This document shows, one piece after another, positions 56,201-64,000 of a stretch of DNA of 64,000 nucleotides. Each line of letters starts with the position of its first letter. Within the stretch, counting starts at the first letter, position 1. Source of the DNA: Holacanthus passer (lineage: Eukaryota > Chordata > Actinopteri > Pomacanthidae); contig JAFREQ010000012.1 of the NCBI GenBank assembly GCA_025331565.1, forward strand, positions 8,794,501-8,858,500. The letters run 5' to 3'. The position numbers and the translations under genes were made by a program. The notes under the pieces were generated by a model. That model worked only from the letters and a program-made list of their open reading frames with translations, ran no database searches and was not told where the DNA came from.

Positions 56201-59200
56201 TGCTTATTATCATATCACTGCATAAGCTAATATCCATCTGTGATAGCGCCTGCTTCCACTAACCCAAAATTAATGTGATGGATATGGAGGTTGCTGATGT
56301 GATGAATATGAAACTCGAGCTGTTGTTTCTCTCATTCAGTTCCTCCTTCCGAGCCGTATTTTGAGGTGGACATGGCAACACCTTGGGTGGCAGGGAAGGA
56401 GTACACCGTCGCCTGCGTCGGCCCTGACGCAAAGCCCGAGGCTGAAATCACACTTTATAAAGGTGAGTCACCGTTTCAACTGCAAAATGTGACAGAGATG
56501 GTCAGGCCTGACGGGTCAGAACAAAGGGCAACAGCCTTTCCGATACTCTACGTTCTGGGATCTCCATAGGTCGCAACCTGAATATATAAACATCAAAACA
56601 ATGCAGAGGATAAAATGTGAGTTCAGTAAAGATTTCTCATTTGCTAGTCTTCGAAATAGCAGAGTTGAAAGGAGCAGACTCTGTGTGGGAGGAAATAGCC
56701 TGAACATTTGAATTTCCACTTTCCACTGACTTTACAATTACATGTACACTGAGTGTATCACAAGTTTCTATTTTTCCCAAAAGCAGCTGCAATCTTCTCA
56801 TTTTCTGTTTCAGCCTTTTGCTCCCCTGTCACGCCTGTTATATTGTATATTGCTGAACTGCAGAGAGAGAGAGAGATGTTCTGTTGTTTACTCCTGGTGT
56901 GGACACATATATTTTCTCTTTTTCTCTTGTTGAGATGTACGTCTTTGTCGCATTCAATCAATTAGTCATTGTGTTTCGGCGATGCTGTAAACTCAACAGT
57001 GATTTGCTTTCATTTCAAAGACAGGTTGAGACAGTCATATACATTCTGTGAGTGCACCACACACATATTCATCAAATTTCGCTATTTACCCGTCCACACG
57101 AGAATAACACTGATGTTTCTGTCTCGCAGGAGCAAGTTTACACACACTGTTCTCCCTTTTTGTGCGCCTTCCCCCCATTGTGTCTTTTAGATGGAGTCGA
57201 GCTGACAGGTGCAGAGTCTTTCACCATGTCTGGCTCAAAGGATAAGCTCCTGAACACGCGTGCCGCAGTAACGTATGTGTTCGCCCGCCTGCCAGACTCA
57301 TTCTCCTCACCAAGCTGCTCAATCTCTCCAAGTCTGCCTTTGTTTCTTGTTTCCCTTGTTTTCACCGTGCTCTTATTTTCTCCTTCTGTCTTAGCGAGTA
57401 CAATGAATTTCCGCACACAGCGAACTGTTACTTGGCAGTGTAAGATTGAATTAGCTTCTGTCAAATGCACAAAATTACATTCCGGCAGCAAGACAGATCC
57501 GATCCTCGCTGGTTTGCCAGGTGCCTATACATTAAACAAGGCTATAGATTACTTTAATCCTGCTTGTCTCCACTGTGTCAAAGAAAATAACCTCTTGTCA
57601 TATGCTGAGATAACATTGGTACTGAGAAGCTGCAACACTGTTCAGCTCTATTGCAGAACAGCCAAGGTCTTAAGCAATATTGATGCTTCTTTCTCATATT
57701 CACACTGAGCGCACACAGCAGTGGGCCATGTGTGATTGTTACGCTTGACATTGTGCCGTAATTTGATATAGAAGACATAAACTGAAAGAGTAAACTAGGC
57801 TCAGAATAAATCTACTGCAATGCAGGGACTGGTGCGTCTTTCAATGTACATCACAAAGTGCATTTTTACATTTATTGTCACAGGGTTCTCGCAAGTGACC
57901 AGACACAGTGCTGGAAAGCACATTCGCTCAAGTGCTGTACTTAAGTAGAAATGTGAGGTACTTTGGATTTTATACTACTCCACTACATTTCAGAGGCAAA
58001 TACTGTACTTTTTACTCCAGTAACATTTATCTTACAGATGTAGCTAATTTTCAAATTAAGAAGATTAAATTGGGTTGTGACACCTTCAAAAAAAATGATC
58101 AGTATCTGCTTGATAGTGGCTCCTTGTCGTGGTTCAGATATCTGAGTATTAGCAGTTCCACCAAAGAGACATTTTCTCTCTAAACTCCTAAGGTAAGAAA
58201 AAGCAAAGACAAAGAAAAGGTCAGAGAAATGTCTCCACATTTGTGTACCAGAACTTTATTTTTTTCTTCTTTCCTCACCCATTAATCATCTCACAATCCC
58301 TCATATTTATCTTGTGACCCTTTGGGAGGGGCAACCTCAAGGTTGGGAACCACTGGACTAAACTGTGTATAAAGTAGTTAAAACTAGCTCCACCTCGACC
58401 AGCAACAACAAAATGGTTCTTATGCATGGCTGCATTAGTATGAACTCTAATGAAGTCATTCTAATAGTATGTGAGTCACAGGGGCATTTTACTGCAGAAC
58501 AAGTGCTTTGAAACTTTAAGTACAGTTTACACCACTTCTGTACTTTCACTTTAGTTGGATTTTGACTGCAGGACTTTTACTTTTACTTGAATAAGTTTAC
58601 ATTAATATATATGTATTTACTGTAAGTAAAGGATCTGAATTCCCCCCCCCATATAACCATGATGTGACGTTTTCAGCACTCTGTATGACTCAGTTTAAAC
58701 TTTTTCCCTCTCATTTCTTCTGTCTTTCTGTTACCTCTCAAAGGGTCACCGCTCTGAGCTCTGACAACGGGAGGCAGCTGGCATGTCATGCCAACAACCC
58801 CGCCCTTTTCCGGCCTGTGGAGACCACAATGACCATGAGCGTGTACTGTGAGTGTCTCAACCTGTCTGTAAACTGACAGTCAACACCCCCTCTGTTTAAC
58901 AAAAAAACACACTCGCGGACAAACACGCTCAACCGCACAGGAACCCAACCTCGGGGAGGCCCAAGGGTATCCGGCCTCGTGCACTCAGTCTGCGTTAGTG
59001 GTCCAAGGAGAAACATTCAACCTGAAGGCAAACTCACACCTACTTCAAGACAGTCTGACTGCCTCCAGTTCTCAAAGCTGAGACTGATATGACCAAAGCA
59101 GGAAGCTGGTTTCTTAATGTAAAGCCACGTTTACAGTGTCCACAGCGGCGGCATAGACCAGCCCTGCAATTAAATCTGAATTTAGTTTAGTTTAGATTTA

Positions 59201-62200
59201 CTGTTTTATTCAGTAATCTTAAAATTATTTACACCCTCAGTTTTATTTCCCCAATGTTAACAAAACACATAACCCAATTATTAGACCAACGGAGATGGAT
59301 TATATCAGCGAGGCTTCAAGTCCTGAATTTTTTAACAGCATTATAATAACTAATATGAGAAACTAAGGCCACCATGGTTAATAATGATGAATCCTGCAAA
59401 ACGAACCCAGCAACTTTTGTGTTCATCAGCTCAAATTAAATTTAGACTCCACTGAGGCAGGAGGGGAGGCGGTTTCTGTTGCCTTTTCTTTCATGTTGTT
59501 ATCACAAACCGTGTGACATTATATAATAAAATTGTTAGTGCGGCACACAAAGGTGCGTTGACACGCTTGCTGTCTCTGTTTCTTTTTCCTCTTATTTGGC
59601 GAGGCGGCAGTAAAAGCCGTTGTTGTCGAATGCGCAAACATTGTGACACCGCCACTACTGTTTACTACAGTAGCTTTAGTATTTTCTACTCAGCTGATCA
59701 GTTGAGGTAATTGATTGTTTAGGCTCGAGACTCTACCCACCTGCTTCTCCCAGGCTTAAATCATGTTGTTGATTAAAGTGGAGCAGGGCTGCTGACGCCT
59801 TCAGCAGCGAGCTCTACTACACAGGCTGACTAGACACCATAATGTTGTCTCTATCTATACTCCTCCACATTAGAAGCCGCCGCTGCTGTTTTAACAATCA
59901 CCAATAACCGCGAGCGCGCCTCCCTTCATCTCCATCGCTCTGCTCTGTATTAAACAACATGGGCTCTGTGCTAAGTGCTAATGTTGCAGAACTTGGGACC
60001 ACCGCTGCAGCCTTACTCAGCACGCCAGCCCATCAAAGCCAACACGGTGGCCATTTTCAGCCAGCCAGATTGTTAGCAAGGTGGCAATTTGTCACACTGG
60101 CCCAGGGTCTGCAGCTTGCTCTTTGAAACTGATTGCTGCAATAACAAAGGCCCGTCCTCCTCTATTTACTGCCTATATTTTATTCAAGGAGGCTGTAATT
60201 TATTCATATTTCACGTTGCCTTATTACTGTTTGAACATCTGTTATTTTGCTTTATGGACTGGATCCAGCTCACTGCTCCCTTAATACTTAATGCTTTCAT
60301 CAGATCTGGACCTCTTATCCCACAGTCATGTTGAATGTGCCCAATTTATTGGCCCTGTCTCAACAAATAGGAATGCTCCCTGCTCAATTGCCAAGAGTGT
60401 TCTCATCGCAGTGCAGTTTCTTTTTTATGTTATCCCATTGATGGTCACTCCATCTTGCTGTATCCCCGAGTTACTACATCCCTTCTCTTCCCTCACCCTT
60501 TTCTCTCCAGTTTTCTATCACACTCTGTGCCATTCCCCTTTGTCAAGTCCATTTTGTCTCTCGTTTCCTGGCAGTCCCACCTCAGCCTCCAGTTATTGTA
60601 GGTCTAGAGAGAGAGGAAGTCAAAGCGGGGAGGATGCTCGTGTTGGAGTGTGTGTCTCATGGTGGAAACCCCCTAGCCACTCTCCACTGGACCAAGGTAA
60701 ATCTTTTGCACCATCTGTTAAGGAGGCTTTGTAACGCACTGTCACACTGACAAAATGAGCTATTTTAGTTTAAGAACTTGCAGTTTAAGTATCCCTCTGT
60801 TAGGAGCTTCTGTACTTCATTGACTGCGCCATATGGGACTTTTGCAACTTTTCAAACATAATCTCGATGATGCCTTTTTTTTGTATATCACATGTTCATC
60901 CGCGTGTCAGAATGGAGAAGTTCTGTCCACGACTTGGGAGGAAGAAGTTGTAGCGCGGAAGTCCAGCAGTATCCTCAACCTGAAGATCACCCCAGCGGAC
61001 AACCAGGCGGTGCTGTGCTGCGAGAGCGTCAATCTGGTGTCCCGATCACCTCTGTCTGTCAGCCGCAAAATCACTGTGCTCTGTGAGTGAAAATAATGCT
61101 TAATATAGTGCACAGCTATGGAACACACACACAAAGCCCTGGCAGGATTTGCAGCAATGGATTATTAAGGATATGGACACGAGGCAGAGGAATATAATAA
61201 AAGTCTTACCTCCAAAACCAATTCTTTTGCTGTCCCAGCATAAATTCTAATGCTAATATCATTAATGAAACTAATGGTTATTATGGCTGCAGCCCATATT
61301 TCCGACTGCCTCCAGATGAGTATCACTGCATGCTCTTTCATAGCTGCTTCACTAATTCAGCTGAATTGCTTCAATGCACAATCCTGAGGCAGTAAAGCCT
61401 ACACTTTGTGCGACAGTAACGCCCATGGTTAATAGATTATACTTTTCGCTCTGAATATAAAATGTTTGTTTCAGCAACAATAAAACAAATACAGAATTAA
61501 TATTCAGCAGCCTTGGTGCATTGAGTCTAACAATAGCCTGATTTCCACTACAGAGCCAGACAATGTAAGTCAGAGCTTTAAATGCTGCATGATTGATGCA
61601 CCTATTTTATGTAAATATGTTTTGAATTAGGATCGGTCCCTGCAGAAATCTCCTGCCCGTGCTGTGTAAAGGTGGCTGAAGTTACTCTAGTGCACCTCCT
61701 TTCCTCCCCAGCAGGCCCTGGTGCCATGACTCCCAGTCATCCATTCAGGGATGTTGAACATGAGCTGCTGACTGCCTGGATGTGCTCTAGGCACTGGCAG
61801 AGGCTGGAGGGCACAGAATACGTCTCACTGGTGAAATATGAATTTGTCTCTTTTACCTCACGGCACCTGCGTAATTTCAACAGTCTTTGTATGTGGCATG
61901 CTCAAGTGCATCCAGTTCTGTGTCTCATGTGGGACAGACACAAATAGGAGTAAGATTTACATACATGACCCCTCCTTCCCCGTGTCTGCCAGCTCGGTCC
62001 CCAGCTTTTGTATTCCCCCGAAGGCTTTATGCAGCTGCATCACTTTGCCTGCAGCTATTGTACCCCGTCTCCCCCTGTGGTTAAAACGAAGCAGACTTTA
62101 GAAACCACACTGAAAACCTCCTGAGAAAACAAGTTGCCACTCAAAGTGATTTTCCTTCTCACCCTTGATACAGCTCTGTGTTTCACATCCAAAAATAGTT

Positions 62201-64000
62201 GCGCTGCCGCTGTGATCAGAACAGGTAGCTGTTGAATGTACTATTCATGGGACGATATATTTTTTTTTTTACCAACTTGTCTTTTTGTGTGTGTGTGTGT
62301 GTGTGCACATCAGTTGAGCCTGCGCAGGTGACATTGTGTGGTTCGCCCACAGTCATCGAGGGGCAGGAATTGAATCTGAGCTGCTACACCACCTCCAGTA
62401 ATCCCCCTGTCCAGATTCGCTGGTGGCTGGGCTACAAGGAGCTCAACACGACTGTTGTCACAATGGAAGAGGTGAGACTGCACAGCACACAATGCTAGAA
62501 TAATGCTGGCAAGGGACAGAGTACACAATGAGTTTTAATTGGTGATCATGCTGTTCAGTTTAAAGAGAACACTCAAAAAGGGCATGTTTTTTTGTGAACC
62601 CAAGGCAAAAGGCATTAAAGACAAAGTGCAACAGCTTTGCCCTTCAGTCAAGCTTGCCTTTACAGTACCAAACTTTTAAAATGCCTCCCATTGAATGAAA
62701 AGAATTCTCAATATGAAATGTGACCTCATGTGAACCTTCGCAGATAAAAGAAAACGGTATGACCATGAGCAGTCTCTGAATAGGCCCGCTGCAGCTTCGC
62801 AAATGAATCAGCAGCCGATTCAAAAAGGAGTATTCTGCTGCTCTTCTCCTCTTTTGTGTATGTTAATAAGATCAAAGTGAATAAAAGCTGACACAGAAGA
62901 TGAGCATTATTAAACAAGCTCTTTATTCATCTGGCAGCAGCATTTTCATTTGATCTTACACAAGGCACTCAGTGTGCTGCGTGTGAGCTTTAATGCATCT
63001 GAAACAGTGTGAGGTTAATGAAGACTGACGCTCCTGTCCAGTGTCTTTGTTAGTCTTTCTGACTGTGGCTTTTACAGTAATCACCACAATAATAGCTTTA
63101 ATAACCAGATGTGCTGCATAGGCATGGACACTATCAGGCAGGTGCAAAATGATGCTTTGCTCAATTTATAACAGTGTGCAAAGCAGAGACAGTCAGATGA
63201 ATATGCTTATTTATCACAGACCATGCACAGCATCAGTTATTACAGCAGCTAATTTGCCATCTGTATTCGCCAAGACAAACCATTGTGGGTTTGTTTTCCT
63301 CTCTGGTTTATTTTTCTCTCCTTCCTAAGACTGAGCATGCCAGAGACTGAGGCTGTCTGTCCCCCGACTGAACTGTCATATGTGCTCTCTGTCTGCAGGG
63401 AGACAATGGTGGGATGACAACCATGTCCAACATGACCCACAGGGTCTCCCGGGAGGAGGACGGGCTGAGACTCACCTGTGAGGCTTTCAACAAGGGCACA
63501 CAATTCTCCAAGACCCAGGTCACCAAACTCAGTGTCTACTGTGAGTGAGCTTAAGTCTAGTTTCTTCAAAATTGTATTGTATAGTGGACAAAAAAACTCA
63601 CCAAGGTGAATGAAATTTTGATTTGATACCATTTTTTTTTTACATTGTATCAAAAACACATCCATCATGGTTCAGCAGAGGCCAATTGTAATATCAACTC
63701 TGAATTCCAAGAAACACAAAAAGGCAAACATAACTTTTGACAAATATGATCCTTGACACAGAATCAGCGACTATTTCCCAGGTCTGCTTTGTCATATTTG
63801 TGTTGGAGGGAGTGTTTTCTGTGCAGACTTTGACATTGAAAATATACTTTTGTACTTGTATTGACTTCAGCTCTTTTCAGAGGCAAGTGATCCTCTTTGA
63901 AAGTGAATGGTGAGCAAAGTTAAGTAAAAGTGAAAATATTCTATCTTGTCAATGCTTTTACAACAGACCCCCCTCAAAAGATTTGGCTCGATGCTCCCCC
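44195..64000 (+). CDS. nphs1: nephrin (partial; exons 1-11 of a longer gene, runs off the window)
   Basis: Eleven exons joined at GT-AG sites give one open frame of 439 complete residues that aligns along its length with vertebrate nephrin. Nephrin is a transmembrane Ig-superfamily adhesion protein of the podocyte slit diaphragm; it binds nephrin and Neph/Kirrel partners in trans and signals through its tail. Visible parts: hydrophobic signal peptide (residues 1-25), Ig1 (C48-C106), Ig2 (C153-C210), Ig3 (C256-C308), Ig4 (C352-C408), start of Ig5 (from 429). Nephrin-specific stretches include KDGLLLGP (61-68), FPRY (75-78), YECQ (104-107), WVAGKEY (143-149), GGNPLATL (260-267), RWWLG (364-368), LTCEAF (406-411) and YPPQKIWL (429-436). 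These match nephrin better than Kirrel paralogues. Possible N-glycosylation sites: N35, N349, N373, N392. Linker introns are phase 1. Human nephrin is about 1240 residues, so roughly two thirds is missing to the right. Confidence 0.95.
44259..47174 (+). other. nphs1: nphs1 intron 1
   Basis: A 2.9-kb intron in phase 1, opening gtaaga and closing tctccag. It contains a 12-bp inverted repeat (45411-45422 and 45531-45542) in an ATTA-rich stretch. No repeat family or extra exon is recognised. Confidence 0.85.
47175..47369 (+). CDS. nphs1: nphs1 exon 2: N-terminus and first half of Ig1
   Basis: Acceptor tctccag precedes 47175; donor gtaaac follows 47369; phases 1 in and 1 out. It encodes residues 22-86 and opens codon 87: the mature N-terminus, the sequon N35-L-T, the B-strand cysteine C48, and the core W59 within VQWVKDGLLLGP. 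Human nephrin has almost the same string (VQWAKDGLLLGP) followed by PGFPRY, which also occurs here at 73-78. This is the most diagnostic exon for calling nephrin. An in-frame ATG at 47165 lies in the intron's pyrimidine tract and is not taken as a start. Confidence 0.95.
47370..50697 (+). other. nphs1: nphs1 intron 2
   Basis: A 3.3-kb phase 1 intron, opening gtaaac and closing cattccag. It contains an A run at about 48020-48033. No other feature is supported. Confidence 0.9.
50698..50820 (+). CDS. nphs1: nphs1 exon 3: second half of Ig1
   Basis: Acceptor cattccag precedes 50698 and donor gtgagc follows 50820; phases 1 and 1. Residues 87-127 include QYHLQIEKAQLEDDALYECQ, the Ig signature in which the acidic D-x-A-x-Y-x-C motif places C106 as the partner of C48. 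It ends at the Ig1-Ig2 linker; codon 128 (V) is split and leads into VPPSEP, as in human nephrin (LVPPK). An intron inside Ig1 is typical of the family's gene structure. Confidence 0.95.
   Translation, partial: GSTIFRLKRPNWKMTPSTNVKRASLRAVQPSFPERPGSTC
52181..52340. mobile_element. probable hAT-like MITE relic
   Basis: The stretch from gccctggtcctaaagggtca to tgctgaactgggactagaaa recalls a teleost MITE whose two ends are complementary (ccctggtcctgga ... aggaccaggg type) around a central tgat/atca core. The copy is diverged and the ends are not sharp. Confidence 0.4.
54278..54297. repeat. (GA)n microsatellite
   Basis: About nine GA units, within nphs1 intron 3. Confidence 0.9.
54701..54720. 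repeat. (TG)n microsatellite
   Basis: About nine units ending in a CG/TG-mixed stretch, within nphs1 intron 3. Confidence 0.9.
54863..54917 (+). repeat. G-rich tract with G-quadruplex potential
   Basis: Within 55 bases the + strand has at least six runs of three or more G (gggg, ggg, gggggg, gggg, ggggggg, ggggggg) with short spacers. It lies on the sense strand of nphs1 intron 3, so the pre-mRNA would carry it. Confidence 0.75.
56340..56462 (+). CDS. nphs1: nphs1 exon 4: first half of Ig2
   Basis: Acceptor ctcattcag precedes 56340, donor gtgagt follows 56462; phases 1 and 1. Residues 128-168 read from the VPP linker through WVAGKEYTVACV and DAKPEAEITL. Human nephrin has WVAGQEYVVNCV and DAKPAPDITI at the same place. 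C153 is the first Ig2 cysteine. The exon is 5.5 kb downstream of exon 3, the longest intron in the sequenced part of the gene. Confidence 0.95.
56463..57190 (+). other. nphs1: nphs1 intron 4
   Basis: A 728-bp phase 1 intron, opening gtgagt and closing cttttag. It contains a short GA run near 56863-56874. Nothing else is seen. Confidence 0.9.
57191..57272 (+). CDS. nphs1: nphs1 exon 5: middle of Ig2
   Basis: A small 82-nt exon between acceptor gtcttttag and donor gtatgt; phases 1 in and 2 out. It encodes residues 169-195 (DGVELTGAESF onward to NTRAAV) and the first two bases of codon 196. It corresponds to the poorly conserved middle of Ig2 in human nephrin, so similarity alone is weak. The call rests on exact frame joining with exons 4 and 6 and on canonical splice sites. 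The reading frame stays open well into both flanking introns, so the exon edges come from the splice signals. Confidence 0.88.
57273..58743 (+). other. nphs1: nphs1 intron 5
   Basis: A 1.5-kb phase 2 intron, opening gtatgt and closing ctcaaag. About half of it is a MITE-like insertion (57906-58642). Confidence 0.88.
57906..58642. mobile_element. non-autonomous DNA transposon (hAT-type MITE) inside nphs1 intron 5
   Basis: The left end cagtgctggaaagca is followed by gctgtacttaagtagaa, actccactacatttcagagg and tgtactttttactcc. An inner block carries ggttgggaaccactggacta. The right side carries ggacttttacttttacttg and ends taagtaaaggatctgaattc. This order matches a long non-autonomous element that I recall as very common in percomorph fishes, whose full right end continues ttccaccactg; here a C run follows and the last bases of the inverted repeat are lost. 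It encodes no transposase; the 91-codon frame inside is not a gene. Confidence 0.75.
58744..58847 (+). CDS. nphs1: nphs1 exon 6: end of Ig2
   Basis: Acceptor ctctcaaag precedes 58744, donor gtgagt follows 58847; phases 2 in and 1 out. Residues 196-230 include VTALSSDNGRQLACHANNPAL; human nephrin has [21 protein letters not shown]. C210 pairs with C153 of Ig2. The terminal T of the exon combines with exon 7 to give F231 of the FPP linker. Confidence 0.94.
58848..60574 (+). other. nphs1: nphs1 intron 6
   Basis: A 1.7-kb phase 1 intron, opening gtgagt and closing tttcctggcag. A 10-bp inverted pair (cagcggcggc at 59143-59152 and gccgccgctg at 59876-59885) encloses 723 bp. A CG-richer patch follows at 59870-59930. 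Confidence 0.9.
60575..60696 (+). CDS. nphs1: nphs1 exon 7: first half of Ig3
   Basis: Acceptor tttcctggcag precedes 60575, donor gtaaat follows 60696; phases 1 in and 0 out. Residues 231-271 begin FPPQPPVI (human FPPGPPVI), contain C256 and run into GGNPLATLHWTK (human GGNPLATLQWLK). The exon stops exactly after the lysine; the following asparagine starts exon 8. Confidence 0.96.
60697..60910 (+). other. nphs1: nphs1 intron 7
   Basis: A short 214-bp phase 0 intron within Ig3, opening gtaaat and closing cgtgtcag. No other feature. Confidence 0.92.
60911..61082 (+). CDS. nphs1: nphs1 exon 8: second half of Ig3
   Basis: Acceptor cgcgtgtcag precedes 60911, donor gtgagt follows 61082; phases 0 in and 1 out. 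Residues 272-328 start NGEVLSTTW (human NGQPVSTAW). Near the end VLCCESVN (305-312) aligns with human QLSCEAHN, so C308 is the structural cysteine pairing with C256, and C307 is an additional cysteine where human has serine. Confidence 0.95.
61083..62313 (+). other. nphs1: nphs1 intron 8
   Basis: A 1.2-kb phase 1 intron, opening gtgagt. Its 3' end is unusual: poly-T (62261-62270), then (TG)10 (62286-62305), then cacatcag. No other feature is seen. Confidence 0.9.
62286..62305 (+). repeat. (TG)n microsatellite at the exon 9 acceptor
   Basis: Ten TG units end 8 bp before the AG of the nphs1 exon 9 acceptor, occupying the place of the polypyrimidine tract. Confidence 0.95.
62314..62471 (+). CDS. 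nphs1: nphs1 exon 9: first half of Ig4
   Basis: The acceptor is cacatcag just downstream of a (TG)n tract; donor gtgaga follows 62471; phases 1 in and 0 out. Residues 329-381 include ELNLSCYTTSS (C352) and IRWWLGYKEL; human nephrin has VTLSCVSKSS and LRWWLGWRQL. C337 near the domain start has no counterpart in the human protein. Potential sequons are N349-L-S and N373-T-T. Skipping this 158-nt exon would shift the frame. Confidence 0.95.
62472..63398 (+). other. nphs1: nphs1 intron 9
   Basis: A 927-bp phase 0 intron within Ig4, opening gtgaga and closing gtctgcag. Nothing else is recognised. Confidence 0.92.
63399..63540 (+). CDS. nphs1: nphs1 exon 10: second half of Ig4
   Basis: Acceptor gtctgcag precedes 63399, donor gtgagt follows 63540; phases 0 in and 1 out. 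Residues 382-428 include MSNMTH (human MSNLTF, the same glycosylation sequon) and REEDGLRLTCEAF (human REDNGLTLTCEAF). C408 pairs with C352. It ends at the tyrosine-rich linker SVYY before Ig5. Confidence 0.96.
63541..63966 (+). other. nphs1: nphs1 intron 10
   Basis: A 426-bp phase 1 intron between Ig4 and Ig5, opening gtgagt and closing tacaacag. Nothing else is recognised. Confidence 0.92.
63967..64000 (+). CDS. nphs1: nphs1 exon 11 (5' end only): start of Ig5
   Basis: Acceptor tacaacag precedes 63967 and the frame continues from exon 10 as YPPQKIWLDAP; human nephrin reads YPAQKLWIEGP at the start of its fifth Ig domain. The exon is cut by the end of the window. Confidence 0.9.

Larger units (their letters stand above)
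50821..56339 (+). other. nphs1: nphs1 intron 3
   Basis: A 5.5-kb phase 1 intron, opening gtgagc and closing ctcattcag. It holds a probable MITE (52181-52340), G-rich tracts (53652-53688 and 54863-54917), a (GA)n run (54278-54297) and a (TG)n run (54701-54720). A 126-codon frame at 51785-52165 has no recognisable similarity and no splice context that joins to nphs1. Confidence 0.9.

Noticed and set aside
57908..58183. 91-codon frame in intron 5
   Set aside because: It lies wholly inside the MITE and matches repeat sequence, not a gene.
44165..64000. Kirrel (Neph) family as an alternative identity for the gene
   Set aside because: KDGLLLGP, WVAGKEY, GGNPLATL, WWLG and YPPQKIWL follow nephrin, including its fourth and fifth Ig domains, more closely than Kirrel proteins.

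Overview
The window reads as vertebrate nuclear DNA, most likely from a ray-finned (percomorph-type) fish. The signs are long introns with GT-AG boundaries, many (CA)n/(TG)n microsatellites, and several interspersed repeats that I recognise as common in teleost genomes. There are no bacterial-style operons, no CRISPR array, no rRNA and no convincing tRNA.

One gene can be supported: the 5' half of nephrin (nphs1) on the + strand. Eleven coding exons (44195-44258, 47175-47369, 50698-50820, 56340-56462, 57191-57272, 58744-58847, 60575-60696, 60911-61082, 62314-62471, 63399-63540, 63967-64000+) join in one frame with canonical splice sites. They encode 439 complete residues: a signal peptide, four Ig domains (cysteine pairs 48/106, 153/210, 256/308, 352/408) and the first strand of a fifth. 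The gene runs off the right edge, so the remaining Ig domains, fibronectin III domain, membrane segment and cytoplasmic tail lie beyond it. Nephrin is the adhesion and signalling protein of the podocyte slit diaphragm.

Layout: 1-39.7 kb has no gene I can support. It holds microsatellites, homopolymer runs, a foldback MITE near 30.1-30.6 kb, small transposon fragments near 5.6 and 17.2 kb, and a long pyrimidine-rich tract at 38 kb. 39.7-44.2 kb holds a candidate untranslated first exon (39724-39854), a deleted DNA transposon (42.2-42.4 kb) and an LTR-like promoter segment (42.8-43.2 kb). 44.2-64 kb is nphs1. Its introns carry a roughly 740-bp MITE (intron 5), a probable MITE and G-quadruplex-type tracts (intron 3), and a (TG)n tract directly at the exon 9 acceptor.

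I found no evidence for an undescribed multi-gene system. The observations most worth checking are the TG-repeat acceptor of exon 9, two extra cysteines in Ig3/Ig4, the candidate distant 5' exon, and the large gene-free upstream flank. Repeat-family calls come from memory of teleost repeats and were not searched.
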